Part shown: positions 1 to 9,400 of the stretch, piece after piece
Position numbering within the stretch: the stretch's first letter is position 1
Layout: each line of letters begins with the position of its first letter
DNA from: Gymnopilus junonius
Lineage: Eukaryota; Basidiomycota; Agaricomycetes; Agaricales; Galerinaceae
DNA: 12,502 nucleotides
Reading direction: 5' to 3'
Assembly: GCA_015501075.1 (NCBI GenBank)
Contig: JADNYJ010000817.1
Span: 1 to 12,502 of the forward strand
Notes under the pieces: model-generated
What the model saw: only the letters and a program-made list of their open reading frames with translations
Told to the model about the DNA's origin: nothing
The model's database searches: none
Translations under genes and position numbers: made by a program

Positions 1-289
1 CTCTCGAGTCTCGAAGGAGCTCAATGTGGACTCCTACTATCCATCGCATCACAAACATGTCAATTGTATTAAGAGAAACAGAAATAGCATGATATATACA
101 AGTAGTATTAAATGTACATCAATGTGCTGAGTGTCCACCATTTTAAGTAATTAAATGGAACCCTCGAGTCAATCAGAAAACCGTGAACTTCCGACAGCGA
201 GATAACAAAAAGGCCAATATAGCCAGCAAAGACAGCATCGACAATATCATCAAGGGCATTACAAACTATCCATCTTCAATCCGACAATA
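1..289. other. AT-rich intergenic stretch, no gene seen
   Basis: This lies downstream of the zinc-finger gene stop codon, so it should hold that gene's 3' untranslated region. No open frame here resembles a protein. The hexamer CTCGAG occurs several times (in the first ten bases, near 164 and near 317), but with no spacing or longer repeat unit that suggests a function. Confidence 0.5.
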
Positions 290-1648
290 TCAATTATCCG
301 CTTGTGAAGCCACTCTCGAGCTACTCGGGATCTGTGAACCATGGCCGGTGTTCGGATGGAGGCGTATTTCAGTGACCGTCAGCTGTGAATCATCCTCTGG
401 CTCCTCTTCATCATCCATGTCCCATTCCGCAATATGAAGTTCAACAAAGGCATCATAGAGGATGGACTTCCGAGGTATTCTGTACCCAAAGATGTTGGGA
501 TCGAGAATCGGCTGAGGACGGGCAACATCAACAGGGGGGCCCACACTTTGGAGGACACATTCTCGTTCTGCTTCCCATGCGTAACTGCCACCACTATCCA
601 ACTGCTTTGGCAAATCTTCAAACTCGATTTCTTCGTGCTCGGCGTCTTCCTTAACATCAGCTTTGACATCGGGTATCTGGGGGCCGTGTTTCTTTCTCTT
701 TGGTGACGCAATTCTAGCCTCTTCGATCCTCCGAGGAGTGCGGGGTTGAGTTCTCCAACTTCCTTTTACAGGAGGGATTAAGGTCAATCCAGGAGGCACA
801 TGAGTGGGAAGGGGCAGTGGATCATGGTGCAGAGGAGAGAAAGGCCTCCATAATGGCAAAAGGAATGGGGAAGGGACATGGACAGTCTTGTTGAGGAGGT
901 CAGGGTGGCTTTCTTTGAAATGACTCTCCAGCATGCCAGAACGAGAGAAGGTGGAAGAATTGCAATCTGAAAAACAACTGGTTAGCCATTGCTAGGAAAA
1001 AAGTTAACCAAGAAGACAGACCTTTGATGGGACATTGGAGATGTGCGCGGTTGAGATGGGAATGCTGTACATGTTTGCTAATTCATTGAATGAGGACATG
1101 GTATTCATCCCAGGAGCTACATTGCATCGTGGCAGATGACATGTAAATGGGGGCTGAAGGAGGGCATAAAGGCCATCTAGCTTAGAAAAGTGAACAAGTA
1201 AAGATTGGCCACAATCCATACCTTTGAGTGCTTGCATTGCTCTTTGCAATGGTAGAGGAGGTGCTAGAAGGGAAGGTTTGAGTACTTTGATGAGAAAGAG
1301 GCATAACTGATAGATGAGCCCATGACTGCAAGGAAACAAAAGCAGGAACATCAATGTCAACACCATGGCACTTGTCCTCAGGCATAATGATAAATCTGAT
1401 CCATTAAATCCACAACATTGTGTACACTTCACCATGGAGCACTAGGAGTGGCCAAAAAATCAAATAAATAAGGAACAGGATTTTCATACCTTCATATATG
1501 CATTCCAGCTAGCAAGCATTATCCTGCACATTGTTGGCTTTTGGGCTGGTCCAATATTCCATTCACAACTCCATCCACCTAGCTTTATGACATCTCTGGC
1601 ATGCTCCAATATTTTTTCTGGTTGTAGCTGGACCTCAGACATGGACAT
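290..1648 (-). CDS. C2H2-type zinc-finger protein (five exons, two apparent 1-nt deletions)
   Basis: Probable nuclear nucleic-acid-binding protein; the target is unknown. Exons: 1648-1490, 1441-1308, 1263-1222, 1153-1022, 966-290; introns of 48, 44, 68 and 55 nt. The start ATG at 1648 is preceded in frame by a TAG 9 nt upstream. The restored product is about 381 residues. Two good fingers lie near residues 117-145 (C-x4-C, FNELA, then KHVQHSH) and 153-177 (CPIKDC...HFKESH); the second is split by the last intron. Residues 40-108 are rich in Cys, His and Trp and look like diverged fingers. The C-terminal part is Pro-rich, then acidic, with a basic stretch SPKRKKHG that may be a nuclear localisation signal. 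One base appears missing in the T-run at 1392-1394 (minus-strand T) and one in the A-run at 1074-1076; restoring each makes all exon phases fit. I do not recognise an orthologue. The architecture resembles AEBP2/TFIIIA-like spaced fingers, but that is only a resemblance. Confidence 0.75.
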
Positions 1649-2147
1649 TGCATGCTATAGCAAGCCTGAATAAAAGTAGGTCCAGCCAACAATGCACAGA
1701 AGATCTTGTCTAGCACAAGACACCAAAGCTGATGCACTCCAGCAAAGATGAATTGCTTGAGCTGAATGTATTGGGTAGACTGGGAATGATTTATCATGCA
1801 CCAATGCAGCGAACAGGTTACGGCACTGCGAGGAAAGATGAAAAGAACTTTGGAAAGAGAATTGGATTTGGTCAGAAATTTGGTAACAGCTTCGGTGCCT
1901 GGATTATTACCTGTTTAGGTATCATCGTCAGAGTCATGATGATAAAATATGGCAAGAGGCCACAGAAGGGTAGATAAGGCCTTGATTGCATGATGCTGAT
2001 GTGAATTGAACCTGATGCAAGATTTAAGTGATCACTAGCACTGATCATGAATCAAGCCTGAGGCTCCGAGCATACCACTGAATTTGATGAAACTAGGAAA
2101 TATAATTATGGTATGCATGAGTGCTTATTCTACAATATAAAACATTA
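1649..2147. other. Intergenic region with promoter of the zinc-finger gene and 3' end of VMS1
   Basis: About 500 bp separate two minus-strand genes. The part next to 1648 must carry the promoter and 5' untranslated region of the zinc-finger gene; the part next to 2147 carries the VMS1 3' end. Open frames on both strands here (for example 1732-1977 plus) have no recognisable domain and no splice structure that joins them to a neighbour, so none is called. Confidence 0.5.
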
Positions 2148-4313
2148 TTAACGAATGCCCAGACCCTTCAAACGAGCCTCAGCAGCCCTAGCCCTCCTCT
2201 CTCTTTCTACCTTGGCCATCATTTCAGGTGTGAGGCCAGCTACCGCCTCAGATGCACCTGAAGCTCCACCAAGACGTCGTGCTGCAGAGTTGGAAGCATG
2301 CCCATCCTTGACTAAGGGCTTACTTTCTGCAGGTGGTGTCTGTGAATGATCCCTCTCCTTCCCCCTTGCTTCACGTTCTCTGACCTTGTCCTTTAGCCCC
2401 TTCTTCCTAGCCTTCTTCTTCTCCTCATGCTCTTCTTCCATCTCCTGACTCAGTCCACTTGGGACATGAGCAGCATCAAACCAGTCCCACCAGTCTGGAT
2501 GAGCAGCAGCACATCGCCTAAAGATGTCACGAATAGGTCTGGTCCGAGCCAAATCATAGGCCACCCTATGAGATCCAGATGCCAAAGGGCGACTAGGATC
2601 TGAGGCATCGGACTTGATCCCTTCTTCGTTGACATCTTCCGTGTTGTCTGGTCTGGTAGACGGAACAGGAACTGTTGGATCAGCGCGTGCTTCTTCGAGT
2701 AACCACTGAATAAGGTCTTCATGGCCACTATGGACTGCAACCTGGAATATGGTTGCTTTCTTCTCTCCTGTCCACTCGGGTATCCGCGTGTCGACCCCTC
2801 CAATCGTTTCTCTCTCCTCTCTAAAAATGTCTTCAACGGTTCTAATCGCCCTTTGACCACCATTTCCAAGAGTCGGTTCCACTTCTCCTGCAAAGCTTGC
2901 TCTTCTTTCGAGAGTTTGGACAGCTTGGGTTTCTCTGGTTGGGCTTGTTGGATGATAGTAGGAACAGGTTTGGGTTTGGGTAAGGAGGCAAGGTATGCTT
3001 CGTCTTGCGCTCGCAATTCGTCTTCTGTGAAGTGCGAAATCTTAGGGCGGGTGAGTTCAAGAAGGCACCTCGCAATTTCGGATTGGGTCTATTTCGATTT
3101 AGTAACATGATTATAAGCATGGTCGTAGAAAGACGTACAGGACGACGAGTCGGGAACGGGAAGGTCCTTAATCTCTCGTCGTTCTTGCTGAAGGGAGCGT
3201 CCTCAAAGTCGTAAAATATACGGCGATTGGATGTGTTTGCGCGTATCCAGATCAGCTCGCATTCCTCGATATCCTCTGCCCACTCTTGGAGCAAGCCACG
3301 GATGTCCTATACACCTATTTAAACAAAAAATCCCAGTGAATAGAAAACTAATAACATACATCACGTAGTGCTTGTTCACCATAACGCCTCAGCAATGCAC
3401 CAGCACTCTTTGCAGGGCCTTTAGCATTATCATTCGCTGATTGTGAACCACCCTGTTTTCTACGGGCTATTGCGTACTTTGGGTAAGTGAATGAAGAGAT
3501 TGAATACGAAGCAACTTACTTGTATAACGGTGAAAGGTTTTGTGCAGTATAACTTCAGTATCGGGTTTAGGTCTCTTGGGTTTCTTTTTCCGTCCTTGCA
3601 CTTCTTCGTCTGGCTCATCCTCTTCAGGGCTGACTCGAACAACTGCACCAGCAAAATGACCACCAGCAACCATGAACATCGCCCAAGTCCGTCCTCTTGA
3701 TGGTTTTGCTTGTAACCTGCGTAATTCTTCTAGGTAAAGCCCTTGTTCCGTTCGCAGAGGAAAGATGGTCCTGTATACGCCGATCTGAGTTGATGGTGGT
3801 AAGTGGAACCATGCTAAGGCGGTAATGGGGGAGCTTTTAGCTGAAGAATCTGGGGAGGGTGATCTGGTATTCAGGCGCTTCGTTTTGCTGACAAGGGTAT
3901 TCACAGCATCTGAATCTTCGTCGTCATCGGTGTCCGACGACTCTGATCCGGATAATGAGTCTTCAAGGCCTAAAGCAATGCAATAATTAGCATGGCCAAG
4001 TTTTTAACATATGAAAGAACGAACCTTCTACGAGTTGCGCAAAGGTAGGCTCAGAGACGGTCTTTCCTCCGTTGAGCCTTGTCTTGACGTTGTACCGATG
4101 CCAATCAGAACGGAAGTGGGCCCTTTGTTCGTTAACGTCCAGAAACGTTATGCCGTTGCAAATAGCGCACGCTCTTGGGCCGGATTTTGATTCTTTTATA
4201 AGAGGTTCGGGAGTGGGTGGTTTTGGAGGAACCCTGTTGACAAGATTACGGGGTGTCAACGAATCTAGGAGCTCAAGTGGCAGAGAAAATATGTGATAAT
4301 GAGAGGTCTGCAT
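2148..4313 (-). CDS. VMS1: Vms1/ANKZF1-family peptidyl-tRNA hydrolase (ribosome quality control), five exons, one apparent 1-nt deletion
   Basis: Vms1 releases stalled nascent chains from tRNA on 60S subunits and protects mitochondria from CAT-tailed proteins; it binds Cdc48/p97. Exons: 4313-4025, 3969-3520, 3466-3360, 3306-3139, 3088-2148. The product is about 651 residues, usual for the family. In order: FSLPLELLDSL at the N terminus; a zinc finger with C49, C52, H66, H72; an acidic linker; the VLRF1 core (WFHLPPSTQIGVYRTIF, then MFMVAGGHFAG, then KTFHRYT). Next comes TRRKQGGSQS, where Q255 of GGSQ matches the catalytic Gln, then LRRYGEQALRDDI. The rest is an ankyrin-like segment (TIFQVAVHSGHEDLIQWLLE), a charged coiled coil, and a C-terminal Cdc48-binding VIM (RRARAAEARLKG). 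One base is missing near the T-run at 2823-2827 (minus-strand T); after it the ankyrin and VIM parts continue in another frame. It shares a 287-bp divergent promoter with phosphomannomutase. Confidence 0.93.
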
Positions 4314-4600
4314 CCTGGAGCACTTTGTGATGAGGAAAGTCTTATATGACGATGCTTCAATCCAGGGTATTATAGGCAGCAGAGAGGACAAAACACGGCT
4401 CCGAATCGCGAGGCGCGTTGAAATGACTTTCACCTGCAAAAGGTTGACTCGATTAGACTGGATGCATACCGGAGATTGCCGAATCATCTCGGATCTAAAT
4501 TTGGATCTAATCATCGGGCGTTTTGGCCGTTGCGCCTTTACACGTTACATACGACCACCAACGCTCTGTCGCTTTCTCTTCCACACCACTACGTGTCAAA
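4314..4600. promoter_or_regulatory. Divergent promoter between VMS1 (minus) and phosphomannomutase (plus)
   Basis: The two start codons, at 4313 (minus) and 4601 (plus), are 287 bp apart and transcribed away from each other, so both promoters and 5' untranslated regions lie here. There is a TCGCGA at 4406-4411 followed by a GC-rich GGCGCG. No certain TATA box can be assigned. Shared regulation is possible but is inference. Confidence 0.6.
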
Positions 4601-5683
4601 ATGGTCTCTGCTGCTTTTGCCGATCGTCCTCTCAAGAAACTCTTTCTTTTCGATGTAGACGGGACATTGAGTCCTGCACGACAGGTATCCTGCTGTCTTC
4701 CTCGTGCTTTGTCTGGTGAGGTTTTCATGCATTTTGCAGAGCGCATCTCCGGAGATGGTCGAGACTCTGCGCGCACTGAAGAAAAAAGCTGTGATAGGAT
4801 TTGTTGGCGGTTCTGATCTCGTCAAAATCACTGAACAGCTCCAGACAGGTCCTGAAAATGGTGCGATTCTTATTTCATTTTGTGGTCAATATTTTCCATT
4901 GACCCCTTTGCAGTCTTAGACCAATTTGATTACGGTTTTGCTGAAAATGGTTTGACTGCGTACAAGCTCGGAAAAAAACTTCCATCCCAGTCCTTCATCA
5001 ATTTCGTGGGCGAGGAACGGTATAAGCCCCTAGTGAACTTTATTCTCCATTATATCGCGGACCTGGATATTCCTATCAAGAGGTGCTATACCATATACCT
5101 TTATCATGCCGGTTTACTGACACTTTTTCCAGAGGCACATTCGTCGAATTCCGTAGAGGAATGATCAACGTAAGCCCCATGGGCCGTAACGCGACGTAAG
5201 ATACGTCTGTATCAATATTTGCAATGGCTCTAACTCTCCCTTAGAATACAGGAGCGTAATGAGTTTGAAGCCCTTGACCTGGTAAGTTTTTAAATATTGT
5301 GTTCTCGCCCCATGTTTGATCATTTGTGTAGAAAAATGGTTACAGAGCTGCCATGATTCAAGTTTTGAAGGAGAAGTTCCCTGACTATGGGCTAACATTC
5401 TCCATCGGAGGCAAAATTTCCTTTGACATATTCCCCAACGGGTGGGACAAAACATTCGCTCTGGGACTTGTAGAAGATGAACAGTTCGAGGAAATTCACT
5501 TCTTTGGAGACAAGACGTACAAAGTAAATTGATGTTATATTGGTGATGCACGTTCATTGATTGACAAACCTACAGGGTGGAAATGATTATGAAATTTTTA
5601 GCGACTCACGAACAATTGGACACAGTGTCAAGAGCCCAGCAGACACGATAAGGATTTTGAAGGAAGAGTTCCTCCAAACCTAG
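4601..5683 (+). CDS. SEC53: Phosphomannomutase (Sec53/PMM2 family), seven exons, intact
   Basis: Cytosolic enzyme that converts mannose-6-phosphate to mannose-1-phosphate, the precursor of GDP-mannose for N- and O-glycosylation, GPI anchors and cell-wall mannans. Exons: 4601-4684, 4740-4848, 4914-5082, 5133-5195, 5245-5281, 5332-5523, 5576-5683. All phases close to give 253 residues, the normal length. HAD-superfamily signatures are complete: [11 protein letters not shown] with nucleophile D18 and acid/base D20; [10 protein letters not shown]; the cap-domain block [14 protein letters not shown] with [54 protein letters not shown]; and [19 protein letters not shown] near the end. Exon 5 is only 37 nt. 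The start ATG follows CAAA directly and aligns with the family N terminus. Unlike its neighbours, this gene has no frame break. The next gene starts 316 bp downstream on the same strand. Confidence 0.97.
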
Positions 5684-5999
5684 ATGAACCCTCGCCTATT
5701 AGATACAATGGTTTTAAACACGGAAAAATATGTATAAGCACACATTCGGAAGTACAGATTCAAAAGGTTTATACCCCAATAGATATATATATTGATAAGT
5801 AGATAGCAATGTTAGGTGGTGGGCCACGATGATGACGACAAAGACATCCAAACATCGCGTATTACATAGACGTGACTAATTTGCCGACCATCACCTTGTT
5901 CAGGGTCACTTTCATACTTCCTTGCCTTGTCCTTGCCCGTTGATTCGGACACCAGAAGGCTCGCCTAGAGACCCACCAAGCTGTGTTCAAGAGTGAAAG
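5684..5999. other. Intergenic region: phosphomannomutase 3' end and POL3 promoter
   Basis: This 316-bp gap between two plus-strand genes holds an AT-rich segment (about 5725-5810, with an ATATATAT run near 5784) suited to 3' end formation. The POL3 promoter follows. A TCGCGT (5855-5860) is the first of a series of WCGCGW hexamers that continues into POL3. I see no coding potential. Confidence 0.6.
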
Positions 6000-6416
6000 A
6001 TGCCTGAAATCGTCCATGGTACCAAGGAGAATCAACCTCTGACGCGAACAAGGTGCGTCGAACGCGTCCGAACCGACACGGGTCTCGTTGTCTTACTGAC
6101 GCGATTACAGCACACACACCGACTTTGATGCATTACCAGCAGCCAAGAAACGAAAATTAGGACAAAATGGATCGTTTGGGTCTCAGCCTTTAACACAACA
6201 GCCATCATTTACGGAGGTACTTGAGCGCTTGAAGGAGGAGAGCGCGAATGGACACTCCGGTACGACCCATTTCAGTAGCTTGTTGACAAATCTCTGAGAA
6301 GTTCTACGTTGCTCTTCGTTTTGCAGAAGCAGAAGGTGGTGCGGATAGCTGGGCTCGACCACCATTACCCGAGATCAACGAGAAACGCGATTCAATAAGT
6401 GAGTTACTTTACGCGT
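5855..6416 (+). promoter_or_regulatory. Cluster of WCGCGW (MluI cell-cycle-box-like) hexamers at the 5' end of POL3
   Basis: Six matches to WCGCGW are visible: TCGCGT 5855-5860, ACGCGA 6042-6047, ACGCGT 6062-6067, ACGCGA 6099-6104, ACGCGA 6385-6390, ACGCGT 6411-6416. They lie upstream, in exons 1 and 3, and in introns 1 and 3. ACGCGT is the known binding site of the fungal MBF (Mbp1/Swi6-type) G1/S factor, which controls replication genes including POL genes in yeasts. That these sites work here is inference; only the upstream one is in a classic promoter position. Confidence 0.4.
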
Positions 6417-9400
6417 GTCCGCTCTTATCCGGAATTTAATTTAATTTTCTTCCCAGTATTCCAACAAATTGACGTAGAGACGGCCTCGAATCCTGATGGG
6501 TCAATTATTCTGCGCATGTTTGGTGTGACCCAGGTGGGGAACCTTCCACCTATGTCAACGTCTACCTAACCTTTGAATATCAAATATAGGAGGGGAGCAG
6601 CGTCCTGGCCACGATCACCAATTATCTTCCGTACTTTTATGTTCCCGTTCCTCGAGGGTTCACAACCGAAGACTTAGAGCCCTTCAAGTTATATTTGAAC
6701 GTCAGTCTTGACCTCTTGAACTACCATTATACCAACGAATGATTTCATCCTTTCTAGAGATTCCTTGAAGAAGGAAGCTCAGTTGTGAAACTCGATATTA
6801 TCTATAAGAAAAGCATCTGGGGTTATAAAGGAGATGAGGACCACCCGTTCTTGAAGATTACTCTCACAGACCCTAGGAGTGTACCAAAAATACGAGATGA
6901 GTATCTTTGATTTTCTGTGTGCTGCTGAAGTACTTATTATATGTTCGTAATCACGCATCTTTGAACGAGGAGAGTGCGACTACCAAGGATTATTTGACGG
7001 TATTGTACAAACCTATGAAAGTAATATCGTCTTCACACTTCGATTCATGATCGACACAAAGGTACTCAGTTATATCTATCATTTTGGTTTGCGTTTATCT
7101 GACCACCTACAAGGTTGTGGGCATGAACTGGATCGAAGTACCTGCTGGAAAGTATAAGGTCATTCCCGCAGGGAAAAAAAGGTCAAATTGCCAACTGGAA
7201 ATATCTCTTAGGTTAACGGCCACGTTCTACTATGCCTGTTGAATCTCTAACAACTTTATGATAGATATGATGCTTTCATTTCCCATTCCCCTGAAGGCGA
7301 TTGGCAAAAGATAGCCCTCTGAGGATATTGAGTTTCGATATTGAATGTTCTGGCCGAAAAGGAATCTTTCCCGATGCATCTCAGGACCCCGTCATCCAGA
7401 TCGCGAACATGGTTACTCGACAAGGTGCGACTTGCTGTAATCCTATCTGGAGTACATTCTCTTAACTATATTACAGGCGAAAGCCAACCCTTTATCCGCA
7501 ACGTTTTCACCCTTAATACATGTTCGCATATCGTTGGTTCTCAAGTTTTATCGTATGACGACGAGGAAGATATGCTTCTTGCTTGGAGAAATTTCTTTGA
7601 AAAAGCTGATCCAGATGTTGTGATTGGATACAACATTTCCAATTTCGACTTTCCCTACCTGATGGATAGAGCAAAGGCTTTGAAAATCAACAAATTCCCA
7701 TTCCTGGGTAGACTCAAAGGTCCGATCCAGTCCCTTTGGAAGAAATTCGCTCTTAACTTATTATCTTTTCAGGCTCCAAAACCGAGGTGAAGAATACACA
7801 TTTCTCTTCCAAAGCTTACGGGCAACGCGATTCCAAAGAAACTCAACTCGATGGAAGGCTCCAGCTAGACATACTGCAATTCATGCAGCGCGAGCATAAA
7901 CTGCGCAGCTACACCCTCAATTCCGTTTGCGCTCAATTCCTTGGGGAACAGAAGGAAGATGTGCATCATTCTAACATCACGGAGCTGTATAACGGGACCC
8001 CCGATTCGAGGAGACGGTTGGCGGTGTACTGCTTGAAGGTACTTCATGTTTACATTTTCGCTGTCCTGATCTGACCATTACTTTAGGACGCTTACCTTCC
8101 CCAACGACTTATGGACAAGTTAATGTGTTTTGTCAATTATATTGAAATGGCCCGTGTAACAGGTGTCCCTTTCAACTTCCTTCTGTCTCGGGGACAGTCC
8201 ATTAAGGTGTTATGCCAGCTGTACCGCAGAGCGAACGATGAAGGTTATCTCGTTCCTGCTAGCAAATCGGAGGGTAAGTTTTTACGCAAGCTCCCCGGGC
8301 CTTTGTTGATTATATTCTCAAAGGGACGGATGAGCAATACGAAGGTGCTACCGTCATTGAGCCGAAGAAAGGTTACTATGACGTTCCATTGCCACGCTGG
8401 ATTTCGCCTCGCTATATCCTTCTATCATGATGGCCCACAACCTGTGCTATTCCACGCTCCTGGATAAACCGACGATTGACCGTCTCGGTCTGCAGGAGGG
8501 TGTGGACTATATCAAGACGCCTAATAACGGTTAGCCCCTTTTATACTTGAAACTGTCGTTTCTAATCTTGTTTATGCAGACTTATTTGCAAAGGGTGGCA
8601 AGAGGAAGGGCTTGCTTCCTGCCATTCTGGAGGATTTGATTTCTGCTCGTAAACGAGCAAAGGCAGACCTTAAGAAGGAAACAGATCCTTTTAGGAGAGC
8701 TGTTCTGGATGGCCGACAGCTTGCTCTCAAGGTATGTCCATGTTCACATCAGCAATGATCAAGGATATCATCTGATTGAGCCTGATTTCTGCATTCAGAT
8801 TAGTGCTAATTCAGTTTATGGTTTCACTGGTGCTACCATTGGCAAATTACCCTGCCTACCTATTTCTTCAAGTGTCACTGCCTACGGTCGTCAAATGATC
8901 GAATTTACAAAACAAGTTCGTAATTATTCTTACACATCGATCCTTTTTTTTGTTGCTGATCGGCAACGTAGGAAGTCGAAAGGGAGTACAGCGTACAGAA
9001 CGGACACACCCACGACGCTGAAGTTATCTATGGCGACACCGATTCGGTCATGGTAAGGTTCGGGCCCACCGACCTAGCTAAGGTCATGGAACTTGGTAAG
9101 TTGCGTGATGATAACACACTCCGAGCTCGAGGTTAATCCGTGCTGTAGGCCGAGAGGCAGCTTCTCTGGTCACAACCAAGTTTATAAGGCCAATCAACCT
9201 TGAATTCGAAAAAGTATATTATCCCTACCTTCTCATTAACAAGAAGCGCTATGCCGGATTATATTGGACGAAGGTTGATAAATACGATAAAATGGACGCC
9301 AAGGGTATTGAAGTATGCTTCAATAAGTCTAAATCGGCTTTTTTATGTTGATCTTACTTTCCAGACTGTCCGTCGTGATAACTGTCGGCTGGTGTCTACT

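Noticed and set aside
1..325. Repeated CTCGAG hexamers as a repeat or binding array
   Set aside because: Only a few copies, irregular spacing and no longer conserved unit.
290..712. Overlapping open frames on both strands at the C terminus of the zinc-finger gene
   Set aside because: They are shadows of the 966-290 exon, which continues the finger frame.
1441..1797. Fragment of a Cys-rich transposase (KDZ-like), suggested by the CxxC pattern
   Set aside because: The segment joins by normal splicing to the zinc-finger exons, and no transposase catalytic block or terminal repeat is visible.
1732..1977. Plus-strand open frame of 81 codons
   Set aside because: No domain, no splice partner, composition not protein-like; it sits in the promoter region of the zinc-finger gene.
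6901..6955. U12-type intron, because the donor GTATCTTT resembles RTATCCTTT
   Set aside because: No matching U12 branch site or AC/AG end that gives the right phase; a missing A in CACAG explains it more simply.
1074..8390. Programmed ribosomal frameshifting at the homopolymer breaks
   Set aside because: Several independent shifts in one essential mRNA would be needed, one lesion is in a splice site, and the sites lack a common slippery heptamer.
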